A DNA stretch of 64,000 bases from Aquimarina agarivorans (GCF_000218485.1 NZ_AFPB01000059.1:1-64000); one strand, 5' to 3'; shown: positions 26,849-35,721, counted from the stretch's first letter. Notes: generated from the sequence alone by a model not told the origin. Made by a program: numbers and translations.

Positions 26849-27102
26849 ATGCTAACGGGTTTTACTATAATTTTTTAATGAAATAGCCTGCTTAAACGAT
26901 ATTTTTTTAGATTTAAAGTGTTGATATTCAATAAAATATTTATTTTTATTTAGTTGTTTACTTCTTTTTGTTAAATTAACAGTGTTTTTTTTACGAATTG
27001 AATTGTATGTTAAAATTTAAACCCAACTGTTAATTTAAAAGGTTGAATTTTAATACTGTTGCTTAACATTGGTTTAGGAAAGTATTTGCAATTAAGTATT
27101 TT

Positions 27103-27438
27103 ATGTGGAACTATTTAGATTTTAAAACCTACTTTCTACTCTATTTTAGTTTTTCTGAAAATGTTCAGGGAAATCAAAAGCGTCGATTGATTATTGACAG
27201 TGTTGGCGAGCACAAATTTGAAGCGCACTTGGAGCAAATACTGGAGGATCGAAGCATGGTAAGCCGTAGAAAAATTAGGAAATATATAGGTGATAATGAT
27301 ATTTCTGAAGAAGAAATAAAAAATTTATATGATGAGTTAAGGAAGATCTATCAGTGCAACCATGCAACGGCACTTACTGAACGCGAAGAACAAATCATAA
27401 AAACTATTATCAAAACTTATTTTAAATTGGAAATTTAG
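27103..27438 (+). CDS. Hypothetical protein, small and helical
   Basis: A 111-residue protein with no signal peptide. After an aromatic start (MWNYLDFKTYFLLYFSFS) it is mostly charged and helical, with RRLIIDSVGEHKFEAHLEQI, VSRRKIRKYIGDNDISEEE and LTEREEQIIKTIIKTYF. No domain is recognised. The protein-like composition and its placement, ending 72 bases before tatD in the same direction, support it as a real gene, but the start is uncertain. The region before it (26849-27102) is very AT-rich with nothing I can name. Confidence 0.5.
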   Translation: MWNYLDFKTYFLLYFSFSENVQGNQKRRLIIDSVGEHKFEAHLEQILEDRSMVSRRKIRKYIGDNDISEEEIKNLYDELRKIYQCNHATALTEREEQIIKTIIKTYFKLEI

Positions 27439-27509
27439 GAGCATTCAAATCTTAATTTTCTTTGTCATTTGTGTCTTTCAGCTGCTTTGAAAATTGTTAT
27501 TTTTGAAGC

Positions 27510-28277
27510 ATGATTTTTACCGATACCCATACACATTTAAATAGTGAGGCTTTTGCCGAAGATAGGCATGAAATGATACAGCGTGCTATTGACAAAGGCG
27601 TTTCACGATTGTTTGTGCCTTCAGTTGATTCAGAAACTACCAACAGTATGTTGGAGGTGAAAAAGGCATTCCCAGAACACGTTTTTTTAATGATGGGATT
27701 GCATCCAACGCATGTTAAAGATAATTATTTGGAGGAATTAGCACATGTAGAACAGCAATTGGCACAACATCAATTTTGTGCAGTGGGTGAAATAGGAATG
27801 GACTTATATTGGGATAAAACTTACGTAGAAGAGCAAAAACAGGCTTTTGAACAACAAATCGAACTAGCCAAAAAGCACCATTTACCAATAAATATACATT
27901 GCAGAGATGCTTTTGATGAAACTTTTGAAATACTTGAAGCTCATAAAAGTTCTGAATTAAACGGAATTTTTCATTGTTTTACGGGAACTTTAAAGCAAGC
28001 AAAGCAAGCGATTGCTTGCGGTTTAAAATTAGGCATTGGAGGGGTGGCAACTTTTAAAAACGGAAAAATTGACCGATTTTTAAATGAAATTAGTCTGAAA
28101 GACATTGTATTAGAAACAGATGCGCCCTACTTGGCGCCAACACCTTTTCGCGGTAAGCGCAATGAGCCAACACATATTGTTACTATTGCTGAAAAATTAG
28201 CAGCCATTTATCAATTACCTGTTTCAGAAATTGCTGAGGTGACCACTCAAAATTCAAAAGCTATTTATGGGATTTGA
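27510..28277 (+). CDS. tatD: TatD-family metal-dependent hydrolase (DNase)
   Basis: A TIM-barrel metallohydrolase of 255 residues, the usual length. The metal ligands are present: FTDTHTHLNSE (HxH), GEIGMDLYWDK (Glu), INIHCRDAFDE (His), GIFHCFTGTL (His) and VLETDAPYLAP (Asp). Family members act as 3'-5' exonucleases on DNA or RNA, or as D-amino-acyl-tRNA deacylases, so the precise role is open; cytoplasmic. It lies upstream of the asparaginase gene on the same strand with a 197-base gap. Confidence 0.92.
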   Translation: MIFTDTHTHLNSEAFAEDRHEMIQRAIDKGVSRLFVPSVDSETTNSMLEVKKAFPEHVFLMMGLHPTHVKDNYLEELAHVEQQLAQHQFCAVGEIGMDLYWDKTYVEEQKQAFEQQIELAKKHHLPINIHCRDAFDETFEILEAHKSSELNGIFHCFTGTLKQAKQAIACGLKLGIGGVATFKNGKIDRFLNEISLKDIVLETDAPYLAPTPFRGKRNEPTHIVTIAEKLAAIYQLPVSEIAEVTTQNSKAIYGI

Positions 28278-28474
28278 AAAGCAGTTTTGCGTTAGGTGGA
28301 AATAGTGGGAAAAATAGTTTTAAGTAAAAGTTATTGCAAAACCTTTGAAAAAATTGAAATTTGAATTTTAGGTAAACTTTAAGCTTTGCAGTGTCTCAAA
28401 AGTTGATTTAACATCCTATAATTTATTAAATTTAGTAAAAATATATCGCGTTATGCGAATGAATTAGAGCGTAA

Positions 28475-29497
28475 ATGCAGCAAAAAATTTTACTTGTATA
28501 CACCGGTGGAACTATTGGTATGGTTAAAGATAGTAGTTCGGGTGTGTTATTGCCTTTTGATCTTGAAAATCTCTTAGATCAAATTCCTAAATTACATTCA
28601 ATTAATGCTGAAATTGACACGATAAGTGTTCCGAATCCAAAAGATTCGGCAGATATGCAACCTAGTGATTGGCAATTTTTAGGAGATTTAATTTATTCTA
28701 AATTTATGCAGTACAATGGATTTGTTGTATTGCACGGAACGGATACTATGTCTTATACTGCTTCGGCACTTAGTTTTATGTTTTCAAATTTAAGGAAGCC
28801 TATAATTTTTACGGGATCGCAATTGCCAGTGGGTGATATTAGGACGGATGCACTTGAAAATGTATTGACAGCCATTCAAATTGCCTTATTGCAGGAAAAT
28901 GGGAATCCTAGTATAAATGAGGTAGGTGTGTATTTTGATAGTCATTTGTACAGGGGAAATCGGAGTACAAAAATAAGTTCAGATCGTTTTAAAGCTTTTT
29001 CATCGCCTAATTTCCCTGCCTTAGTAACTTCTGGCGTAAGCCTTAAAGTAAATGAACCTATTCTTTTAAAACCAAATATAAATAGAGCGACTAAATTCTC
29101 TCACGATTTAAATACCAAGGTTTTTTTGCTAAAAATACACCCAGCAATTGATCAACTGATGTTTGAGCAATTTTGCAAATTTGTCGATTTTGATGCGCTT
29201 ATCTTAGAAACATATGGTTCAGGAACCATATTTAGTCAAGATTGGTTATTGATTTTATTGCAAAAAATGCAAGAAAAGGGGAAAAAAATCATCAATTGCT
29301 CCCAATGTGTTTCGGGTATTGTAAAACAAGGTATTTATGAAGGTAGTAAGCAGCTTAATGCCTTGGGAATCATTAGTGGAAAGGACATGACAACTGAAGC
29401 TGCTTTGGCAAAAACAATGTATTTGTTAGGTCAAAAAAGTGCCGAAAATGACTTTAAAATGCAATTTGAGACCGATTTAAGAGGGGAGTTGTATTAA
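28475..29497 (+). CDS. ansA: Type I (cytoplasmic) L-asparaginase
   Basis: Hydrolyses L-asparagine to aspartate and ammonia. It has 340 residues. The two threonine motifs of the family are present: VYTGGTIGMV near the N-terminus and VVLHGTDTMSYTASALSFM with the second Thr and Asp. GSQLPVGDIRTDALENVLTA and the late ILETYGSGTIF match the cytoplasmic type I group. There is no signal peptide, consistent with the cytoplasmic rather than the periplasmic enzyme. It precedes the exbB operon, an arrangement I recall from other flavobacteria. Confidence 0.92.
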   Translation: MQQKILLVYTGGTIGMVKDSSSGVLLPFDLENLLDQIPKLHSINAEIDTISVPNPKDSADMQPSDWQFLGDLIYSKFMQYNGFVVLHGTDTMSYTASALSFMFSNLRKPIIFTGSQLPVGDIRTDALENVLTAIQIALLQENGNPSINEVGVYFDSHLYRGNRSTKISSDRFKAFSSPNFPALVTSGVSLKVNEPILLKPNINRATKFSHDLNTKVFLLKIHPAIDQLMFEQFCKFVDFDALILETYGSGTIFSQDWLLILLQKMQEKGKKIINCSQCVSGIVKQGIYEGSKQLNALGIISGKDMTTEAALAKTMYLLGQKSAENDFKMQFETDLRGELY

Positions 29498-29564
29498 AAA
29501 AGTGTTTTCTATTTTAGAAAACCGTCATTTTTTTATTTATTTGCTAAAGTGATTGTAGGTATTT

Positions 29565-29594
29565 TTTGATTTAAAATTTAAAAACATATCTTTA
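29565..29594 (+). promoter_or_regulatory. Candidate promoter of the exbB operon
   Basis: TTTG at 29565-29568, an 18-base gap, then TATCTTTA at 29587-29594: one mismatch from the Bacteroidota consensus TTTG-N19-TAnnTTTG. It would leave a leader of about 75 bases before the exbB ATG at 29675. Confidence 0.45.
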
Positions 29595-29674
29595 AACAAA
29601 ATTTATAGGGGTCAACTCCTAATTAATCACAAATTTTAACTAAAATAATACTAGTAAACTTAAGACTTGAACTA

Positions 29675-30454
29675 ATGAAAAAAATCTTTTCAATTTTAGC
29701 CATCGCAGGAGCAATGATGATTGGTAACGTTGCAAATGCAAACACGGCAGTAGAAGCGGCTGCTACAACAACAGTGGCTGTATCATCAATACAAGAAGAC
29801 ACAGCAGCACCAGTAGTTAAAGAATCATTTCACCAAGGATTGAAAAAGCGTTTCATTGAAGGGGGTCCTGAATTTATGGGGATCGTATTAATTTGTTTGA
29901 TTTTAGGTTTGGCTATTGCAATTGAAAGAATTATTTACTTAAACTTATCCACTTCAAATTCTAAAAAATTACAGAAAAATGTTGAAGATGCACTAGCTAG
30001 CGGAGGTGTTGAAGCTGCAAAGGAAGTTTGTAGAAACACAAAAGGGCCTGTTGCGTCAATTTACTACCAAGGTTTGGATAGAGCTGATGAAAGCATTGAT
30101 GCCGCTGAAAAAGCAGTTGTTGCTTACGGAGGTGTGCAAATGGGGCAGTTAGAAAAGAACGTTTCATGGTTATCATTATTTATCGCCTTGGCACCAATGC
30201 TTGGTTTCATGGGTACGGTAATTGGTATGATTCAGGCATTTGATAAAATTGAGCAAGCAGGAGATATGGATCCAGCGTTAGTTGCAGGGGGGATTAAAGT
30301 AGCCTTACTAACAACAGTATTCGGTTTGGTTGTGGCAATTATTCTTCAAATTTTTTATAACTATATTGTTGCTAAAATAGACTCTATAGTAAATGATATG
30401 GAAGATGCTTCAATCTCGTTAATTGATATTCTTGTTGCTAACAAAAAGAAATAA
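29675..30454 (+). CDS. exbB: MotA/TolQ/ExbB proton channel protein
   Basis: Membrane channel subunit that uses the proton-motive force to energise outer-membrane transport through TonB. It has 259 residues. The N-terminus looks like a signal or membrane segment (SILAIAGAMMIGNVANANTA) followed by a linker, and the ExbB core starts at about 60: FMGIVLICLILGLAIAIERI, then WLSLFIALAPMLGFMGTVIG and GIKVALLTTVFGLVVAIILQ. The TM2/TM3 residues that line the proton path are in this last part. It is first in an operon of four (exbB, membrane protein, exbD, exbD), followed by a hairpin that could lower downstream expression. Confidence 0.92.
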   Translation: MKKIFSILAIAGAMMIGNVANANTAVEAAATTTVAVSSIQEDTAAPVVKESFHQGLKKRFIEGGPEFMGIVLICLILGLAIAIERIIYLNLSTSNSKKLQKNVEDALASGGVEAAKEVCRNTKGPVASIYYQGLDRADESIDAAEKAVVAYGGVQMGQLEKNVSWLSLFIALAPMLGFMGTVIGMIQAFDKIEQAGDMDPALVAGGIKVALLTTVFGLVVAIILQIFYNYIVAKIDSIVNDMEDASISLIDILVANKKK

Positions 30455-30467
30455 TCAATATTTATTG

Positions 30468-30494
30468 AAAAAGGATGTGAAAAACACCCTTTTT
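30468..30494 (+). terminator. Intercistronic hairpin after exbB, possible attenuator
   Basis: aaaaaggatgt and acacccttttt form a stem with one mismatch and a short A-rich loop, ending in T residues, 13 bases after the exbB stop. It may terminate part of the transcripts, giving more ExbB than ExbD, or stabilise the exbB 3' end. Confidence 0.45.
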
Positions 30495-30553
30495 GAAACT
30501 GATTATTAATACAACACTATCATTTATGGATAGTGTATAAAAGAAAGAAACAA

Positions 30554-31027
30554 ATGAAAATTTCAAAAATCATATCATACGTAGTACTAGCAGTAGGCTT
30601 GTTGTCGGGGGTATTATGGTATCTGATGAATGGTGGCTTTTCAGACCTAATGACAGAGGCTGGTGCTACAGAAGCAAGAGAGCTTCCTTTAGCACAATCT
30701 ACGGAATTAGTAACGCCGCTTTATAATTTATCTTTAGTAATTATTGCAGTGTTATTGGTTGTAACTATAATTACCATTATAGGTGGATTAATCAAAAATC
30801 CTTCAAGTTTAATAAAAACATTAATTGGTGCAGCTGCCTTTTTAGTAGTTGTAGGGATTAGCTTTGGATTATCTAAAGGTAAAGAAGTTATTACCAGAGA
30901 TGGTGTTGTAATTACAGAAGGGGCCACACGTTGGGTAGAAACAGGAATCATTGCCTTTTATATTTTTGCAGCTTTAGCTGTGGGAGCAATGCTTGTAGCA
31001 GGAATTAAAAAATCAATAAGTAACTAG
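30554..31027 (+). CDS. Hypothetical inner-membrane protein in the exb operon
   Basis: A 157-residue protein with four predicted membrane helices (IISYVVLAVGLLSGVLWYLM, LSLVIIAVLLVVTIITIIGG, LIGAAAFLVVVGISFGLS, IIAFYIFAALAVGAMLVAGI). Helix 1 is followed by an acidic loop (MTEAGATEARELP). I chose the ATG at 30554; an in-frame GTG at 30533 would add only KRKKQ-type residues. No named domain is recognised. Its position between exbB and exbD, with the exbD ATG two bases after its stop, suggests it is an accessory part of the proton-channel complex, and I recall the same arrangement in other flavobacteria. Confidence 0.75.
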   Translation: MKISKIISYVVLAVGLLSGVLWYLMNGGFSDLMTEAGATEARELPLAQSTELVTPLYNLSLVIIAVLLVVTIITIIGGLIKNPSSLIKTLIGAAAFLVVVGISFGLSKGKEVITRDGVVITEGATRWVETGIIAFYIFAALAVGAMLVAGIKKSISN

Positions 31028-31029
31028 TT

Positions 31030-31644
31030 ATGGCAAAAAGAGCGGCACCAGAGGTAAATGCAGGGTCAATGGCCGATATAGCATTCTTGCTTCTTATTTT
31101 TTTCTTAGTAACAACCACGATTGCTTCGGATACAGGGATTAACAGAAAGTTACCTCCGAAATTGCCAGATGATATTACTGCTCCAAAAATAAAAGAGAAA
31201 AATTTATTTACAGTTATCGTAAATAAAGACAATCAATTATTGGTAGAAGATCAAAACATGGAGCTTAAGGATTTGCGTCAGGCTGCTATTGATTTTTTAG
31301 ATAACGGAGGTGGTACAGAGGCAAACAACAAATGTAATTATTGTAGAGGAAAAAGAAATCCAGAATCATCGGACAATCCTGATAAAGCGGTAATTTCATT
31401 ACAGAATAGTCGCGAGACTAATTATGGTACTTATATCGCTATTCAGAATGAGTTAATGGCTGCATATGCTTTTTTACGTGATCGTGAAGCAAAGCGATTA
31501 TATAAAATGACGTATACTGATATCATTCAGGGATTGAAAGATGCAAAAAAAGATTCCGAGGAAGAAAAGCTGTTTCAGGAAAAGAAAGATGCAGTAAAAG
31601 ATTTGTTTCCTGAAAAATTATCAGAAGCAGAAGCAAAAGAGTAA
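31030..31644 (+). CDS. exbD: ExbD/TolR family biopolymer transport protein
   Basis: Single-span partner of ExbB, 204 residues. It starts MAKRAAPEVNAGSMADIAFL, with the conserved Asp in the membrane helix (DIAFLLLIFFLVTTT) that carries protons. A periplasmic TolR-like domain follows (KNLFTVIVNKDNQLLVED). The periplasmic part contains an insert with two close cysteines (NNKCNYCRGK) that could form a disulfide or bind metal, then SSDNPDKAVISLQN and a charged C-terminal coil (KDSEEEKLFQEKK). It is followed by a second exbD after 24 bases. Confidence 0.9.
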   Translation: MAKRAAPEVNAGSMADIAFLLLIFFLVTTTIASDTGINRKLPPKLPDDITAPKIKEKNLFTVIVNKDNQLLVEDQNMELKDLRQAAIDFLDNGGGTEANNKCNYCRGKRNPESSDNPDKAVISLQNSRETNYGTYIAIQNELMAAYAFLRDREAKRLYKMTYTDIIQGLKDAKKDSEEEKLFQEKKDAVKDLFPEKLSEAEAKE

Positions 31645-31668
31645 TAATCATTTAAAAGATAATAATAA

Positions 31669-32151
31669 ATGTCAAAGTTTAATAAAGGAGGTAAAAAAGA
31701 GCTTCCAGCTATTTCGACAGCTTCATTGCCTGATATTGTATTTATGCTGTTATTCTTTTTTATGGTAGCTACAGTTATGCGTGATAGCACACTCATGATT
31801 GAGAATACACTGCCTTATGCTGATCAAGTTGAAAAACTGGAAAATCGTAGTTTAGTAATGTATATTTACGCTGGTAAACCAAGTAAGGAATACCGCAAGT
31901 TTGGTACCGAAGCTAAAGTGCAGTTAAATGATAAGTTTGTAAATAATATTAAGGAGGTGCAAACTTTTGTTCAGGAGACTAGAGCCAACACGCCGGAAGA
32001 TCAAATTGGAAAGTTAATGACAGCGTTAAAAGTTGATAAAAGCACCAATATGGGGCTTATAGGTGACGTAAAAGAACAATTACGTGAAGTAAATCAGTTG
32101 AAAATTAATTATTCAACAAAGGCAGGTGATGCTACCAAAAATGTAAAATAA
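31669..32151 (+). CDS. exbD: Second ExbD/TolR family protein
   Basis: A 160-residue paralogue of the preceding gene. ISTASLPDIVFMLLFFFMVA carries the single membrane helix with the conserved Asp. The periplasmic domain has LVMYIYAGKPSKEYRKFG in place of the usual beta start and ends in LGEV-like LIGDVKEQLREVNQLKINYS. Two ExbD proteins in tandem after one ExbB is usual in Bacteroidota and may form a mixed ExbD dimer inside the ExbB pentamer. The transcript ends at a strong hairpin 22 bases downstream. Confidence 0.9.
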   Translation: MSKFNKGGKKELPAISTASLPDIVFMLLFFFMVATVMRDSTLMIENTLPYADQVEKLENRSLVMYIYAGKPSKEYRKFGTEAKVQLNDKFVNNIKEVQTFVQETRANTPEDQIGKLMTALKVDKSTNMGLIGDVKEQLREVNQLKINYSTKAGDATKNVK

Positions 32152-32172
32152 GTTTACTATTAAAATATTGTA

Positions 32173-32203
32173 CAAAAAATCCCGCTATAGCGGGATTTTT
32201 TTG
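32173..32203. terminator. Bidirectional terminator between exbD and folE
   Basis: A perfect palindrome, aaaaaatcccgcta / tagcgggatttttt (32174-32201), extended by a C-G pair at the edges. T-tracts on both strands serve the convergent exbD and folE transcripts. Confidence 0.92.
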
Positions 32204-32229
32204 TATTATCATATTTAAAAATTAGTTTA

Positions 32230-32243
32230 CCAACTACCAACTA
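32230..32243. repeat. Two heptamer units overlapping the folE stop
   Basis: ccaacta repeated twice; on the minus strand this reads tagttgg twice, the same TTGGTAG unit found at the start of the array at 44109. The folE stop codon (TAG, 32241-32243) lies inside the second unit. Confidence 0.5.
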
Positions 32244-32918
32244 AAACTTAGTGTCCAACTGAATGTAGTCTAAAAGCTCTCTTTTAGTTGCTGGGTCTTT
32301 GAATTTGCCACCAAATTCGCTCGTTACAGTACTGCTTTCAATATCGCGTATTCCTCGAGAGTTTACACACAAATGTTTGGCATCAATAATACAAGCTACA
32401 TCTTCTGTACCTAATGCGTTTTGAAGTTCCTGTACAATTTGCATGGTTAAGCGTTCTTGTACTTGTGGGCGTTTAGCGTAGTGATCAACAATTCGGTTCA
32501 TTTTGGATAACCCTACTACCGTACCGTTGGAAATGTATGCCACGTGAGCGCGACCTACAATTGGCAGTAAGTGATGTTCGCAAGTGGAGTAAACGGTAAT
32601 ATTTTTTTCCACTAGCATTTCGCCATATTTGTAGTTATTGTCAAATACAGAGGCTTTGGGCTTGCTTTTTGGGGATAATCCTCCAAAAATCTCCTTAACA
32701 AACATTTTGGCAACTCGGTTTGGGGTGCCTTTCAGGCTATCATCTTCAAGGTCAAGTCCTAGAGTAGTCATTATACTTCTTACATCTTTTTTAATTAAAG
32801 CGATTTTTTCGCTATCACTTAATTCAAAGGCGTCCTTTCTTAATGGAGTGGTAGCACTTGTGCTTACGTGGTTGTCTCCAATAAAGTCAGCGGATTCCGA
32901 ATCTTGATTTTCTTTCAT
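32241..32918 (-). CDS. folE: GTP cyclohydrolase I
   Basis: Converts GTP to 7,8-dihydroneopterin triphosphate, the first step of tetrahydrofolate and pterin synthesis. It has 225 residues. The zinc and catalytic motifs are complete: YSTCEHHLLPIVGRAHVAYI (Cys, His, His), VVGLSKMNRIVDHYAKRPQV, QERLTMQIVQEL, and CIIDAKHLCVNSRGI with the second zinc Cys. The N-terminal 45 residues (including SADFIGDNHVSTSATTPLRK) are a flexible extension. It ends convergent with exbD at a shared terminator. It acts upstream of FolP, encoded at 5.4 kb. Confidence 0.95.
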   Translation of the reverse strand: MKENQDSESADFIGDNHVSTSATTPLRKDAFELSDSEKIALIKKDVRSIMTTLGLDLEDDSLKGTPNRVAKMFVKEIFGGLSPKSKPKASVFDNNYKYGEMLVEKNITVYSTCEHHLLPIVGRAHVAYISNGTVVGLSKMNRIVDHYAKRPQVQERLTMQIVQELQNALGTEDVACIIDAKHLCVNSRGIRDIESSTVTSEFGGKFKDPATKRELLDYIQLDTKF

Positions 32919-33222
32919 TAGTAAGATATTCCTTAACTGTGTAGGTTACACCATTTTCAATAATAAATTACCTGATAAAAAGAGTTTTTTTCTTGAAACT
33001 TAAAAATAAATTAGTAAGCCTAGCTAAGGCTTCATTCATATTTTATTTCTATTCCTAACAAGAGTTATTCATTTTTATTGGAGCAATTTAAAACCAAATT
33101 GGTATCAATTAATTTTAGCCCACAAAGATACGGCTTTAAACTATATTTTTGTGGCATTGTTTTTTTAAATTTAGAGTGATCTTTAAAATATAACTTTTTA
33201 AAGTTGATTACTTTTGAGTAGT
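32919..33222. other. Spacer between folE and the FadL-type gene
   Basis: A 304-base AT-rich stretch. A minus-strand TATCTTTG box (33123-33130) fits the -7 consensus but has no -33 partner and lies about 200 bases before folE. No gene or RNA is recognisable. Confidence 0.4.
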
Positions 33223-34743
33223 TTAAAAATTTACGCCTAAAGTAACTGAAATGGCATCATTCTTTCCGTTAATTTGTGCGCTATTATTATAGGCGTCATT
33301 TTCAAAAGGAACTTCGTTAATGTCAGTTTCAATACGATTGTAAGCAATATCTAGTTTCCATTTACCCCAGTCATAGCCTGTACCTAATGAAAAACCTTGA
33401 GTATCTCCAGCAATTTGGTCGTTTTTGTAAGGGCTGGTAGCATAATTTATTCCGCCACGTAAACGCCATTTTTTATAGCGGTATTCACCTCCAACTTTTA
33501 TGGTGTTTACGGCTTGAAAAGTGTTTTTGATACGACGATTTAAAATGTCAAAGTCAAAGGCATTGTCACCATACTCAATGTTTGAAAAATCTTTTCGGGA
33601 GTATTGGGCGCTAAACAAACCGTTTTTACCAAATACATAGGCAAAACTAGCAGCAATTTCACCAGGTGTTCTTAAGTCATATTCAGGATATAAAAAAACC
33701 AATCTAGGATCTATTTCTCTTATTTCATTATTATTAATATTCAAAAAGCTAGTAAGATTTTGATCTAATTCGTTTTGAAGCGTACTCCAGGTAGGTGTTT
33801 GGTAGCTTAGTCCTACTCTTAACTGTTTGCTCACTTTGGCAATAGCCCCCAGGCTAAGCGAAAACCCATTTCCAAAGGTTCTGGATCTTGTTTCAAAAAA
33901 TAATTCGCTAACATCATCAGTAGTTTCATTATTAATTTCGCTTATCAATGATCTTTTTCTTAAGTCATAATTATGAAAATTAAGATTACCACCTAAATAA
34001 ATTTTCTTGTCAATTTCAAATGCAAGATTTATACTTATTTTACTACTTCTACCGCTGGTAATAGTGTTTATCTTTTGAGAATTGCCTATTCCGGAAACTT
34101 CTGAACTATATAATCTGTCATCACTTTCGTCTTCAGTTATAATAAATGCTTCTCTGGCAAGAAATGCTTGTTGCCCTCGAACTCCAAAGCCATTGGATTC
34201 ACCAATATCAATGTAGGCGCTTTCAAAATCCTCTCCATCCCTTACAGATATGGTATCAACCGTAAATCCATTCGCTTGCCCTACAAAATAACCCCCTATG
34301 TTGCCAGTGCTTGAATTTCCGTTTAATTCATATTCCCTGCGGTAATCATTGTCTTTGTTAAATAATAATCCTAAGCTTATTTTGCTGATTGAGCTAGAAT
34401 CATCGTCGTTTTTTAAAATAAGAATCCCACCTATTTGATTAAAATTAAAATTAGCTTCATTGGTTGGGGTGTTGGTATTAAAATAATTACTATTAAAGTC
34501 GCTACTTCCTTGAGATAGGGTGGCTGAACCGTAAGAATTTGTGAAAACAGCACCACCCGCAGGGTTTTCAGCCACTGCTGTTAAATCGCCTCCTAGTGCT
34601 CCAAAAGCGCCACTAAGTCCATTATAGCGAGCTGTACCTAAGTTATGGGTGTTTGAAATATCGAAAATATCCGATGTAGTTTGTCCGGTGCTTATTGCGC
34701 TAAATATAATAGCACCAAGCAATGTTAACAAAAACTTTTTCAT
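33223..34743 (-). CDS. OmpP1/FadL-family outer-membrane transporter
   Basis: A 506-residue outer-membrane barrel of the FadL (hydrophobic-compound, long-chain fatty acid) family. A signal peptide (LLTLLGAIIFSAISTGQ) is followed by the characteristic start DISNTHNLGTARYNGLSGAF and GALGGDLTAVAENPAG, the N-terminal hatch with its NPAG motif. The rest consists of amphipathic strands (KISINLAFEIDKKIYLGGNL, LRVGLSYQTPTWSTL, YRYKKWRLRGGINYATSPYK) and ends in a phenylalanine (SVTLGVNF), the usual barrel-assembly signal. It lies 18 bases downstream of a glycine- and tyrosine-rich lipoprotein gene, so the two are probably co-transcribed. The exact substrate is unknown. Confidence 0.92.
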   Translation of the reverse strand: MKKFLLTLLGAIIFSAISTGQTTSDIFDISNTHNLGTARYNGLSGAFGALGGDLTAVAENPAGGAVFTNSYGSATLSQGSSDFNSNYFNTNTPTNEANFNFNQIGGILILKNDDDSSSISKISLGLLFNKDNDYRREYELNGNSSTGNIGGYFVGQANGFTVDTISVRDGEDFESAYIDIGESNGFGVRGQQAFLAREAFIITEDESDDRLYSSEVSGIGNSQKINTITSGRSSKISINLAFEIDKKIYLGGNLNFHNYDLRKRSLISEINNETTDDVSELFFETRSRTFGNGFSLSLGAIAKVSKQLRVGLSYQTPTWSTLQNELDQNLTSFLNINNNEIREIDPRLVFLYPEYDLRTPGEIAASFAYVFGKNGLFSAQYSRKDFSNIEYGDNAFDFDILNRRIKNTFQAVNTIKVGGEYRYKKWRLRGGINYATSPYKNDQIAGDTQGFSLGTGYDWGKWKLDIAYNRIETDINEVPFENDAYNNSAQINGKNDAISVTLGVNF

Positions 34744-34761
34744 ATAAATGGATGTTTATTT

Positions 34762-35703
34762 TTATCGTCTTCTATAGTTACCACCACTTGATCTTCCTCC
34801 TGACCTAGGAGAATAACTTCTGCTAGATGAACTACTACTACGTGGTGTGTAACTTCGAGATGAATTACTGCGTCTAGGGGTATAAGTTCTGCTTGAAGAA
34901 TTGCTGCTTCTAGGTGTGTATGTTCTTTTGGAGGAACTGCTGGAGCTTCTAGGAGTGTATGTTCTGTTTGAATTGCTTGATCGCGGAGTATAGGTTCTGC
35001 TTGAATTGGCTGAATTTCTTGCACTGTATGATCTGGCATTTGTTGCATTTGAACTCCTTACAGCTCTAGGTCTGTAAGTTCTGGTATTTCGACGGCTTCT
35101 ATAGTAATTGTTTACAAAGAATGGTCTGTTAAATCCATAAAACCCGTTATAGAATCCTCCACCATAAAATCCATTGTAAAACCCTCCGTAAGGGTGATAA
35201 AAGTTATTAAAAAAAGGACCGTATCCAAATCCGTAAAAGTTTCTAAATCCAGGATTCCAAAATGGTGAAAAATTATTGAAACCCAATCCCCATCCTGCAT
35301 TCCAGCCTGAATTTAAAAATACATTTGCATTATTTCCTTGAGTGTAGTTGTCACCCCAGCCAGGGCGAACTTCATTATTTTGGTTGTAGTTATCGTTTAT
35401 ATAGCTTTCGCTAGAATAATTTTCTACATCAGTAAAAACCACGTTTTCATTATCTTGTTGCTGGTATTCCTTAAGTTTTTTTGAAAAAAAACCTTCTTCT
35501 GTTGCTGTTGTATTTGCAGTGGTAGTATTTTGTGTATTGGTAGCTACAGTTTGTGGTGTGGGTCTGTCTTGTCCGTTGGAATAAATTCCATCATCATCAT
35601 AAGTAACAGCCTGGTAGCTACCACATGCAGAAATGCATACAGATAGCAGTACAAAAAATAAGGTTTTTCCAGTGTTGTGAATCGAAATTTTATGAGTTTG
35701 CAT
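34762..35703 (-). CDS. Low-complexity lipoprotein with YTPR repeats
   Basis: A 313-residue lipoprotein (lipobox CISAC, Cys27). The mature part has three zones: a polar linker (about 28-110); an aromatic and glycine-rich zone at about 130-200 with GFYNGFYGGGFYNGFYGFN; and a very basic serine-rich C-terminus at about 205-313 with six tandem units of R-T/S-Y-T/S-P-R followed by serines. The positive charge and aromatic repeats suggest binding to polysaccharide, LPS or another polyanion at the cell surface, but no function is known. It is upstream of the FadL-type gene in one probable operon. An ORF in another frame here (34740-35048) is an artefact of the repeats. Confidence 0.78.
   Translation of the reverse strand: MQTHKISIHNTGKTLFFVLLSVCISACGSYQAVTYDDDGIYSNGQDRPTPQTVATNTQNTTTANTTATEEGFFSKKLKEYQQQDNENVVFTDVENYSSESYINDNYNQNNEVRPGWGDNYTQGNNANVFLNSGWNAGWGLGFNNFSPFWNPGFRNFYGFGYGPFFNNFYHPYGGFYNGFYGGGFYNGFYGFNRPFFVNNYYRSRRNTRTYRPRAVRSSNATNARSYSARNSANSSRTYTPRSSNSNRTYTPRSSSSSSKRTYTPRSSNSSSRTYTPRRSNSSRSYTPRSSSSSSRSYSPRSGGRSSGGNYRRR
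34804..34998 (-). repeat. Tandem repeat encoding six R(T/S)Y(T/S)PR units
   Basis: Six units of 11-13 codons, each starting R-T/S-Y-T/S-P-R followed by 5-7 serine/asparagine codons. The units differ slightly in length, as expected of a repeat that expands and contracts. Confidence 0.8.
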
Positions 35704-35721
35704 ATCTATACGTTTTAATTG

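Noticed and set aside
27498-27505. TATTTTTG as a tatD promoter
   Set aside because: It lies only four bases before the start codon and has no -33 box at a workable distance.
34740-35048. 102-residue minus-strand ORF overlapping the YTPR lipoprotein
   Set aside because: It is out-of-frame translation of the tandem repeat; the lipoprotein frame has signal peptide, lipobox and continuous length.
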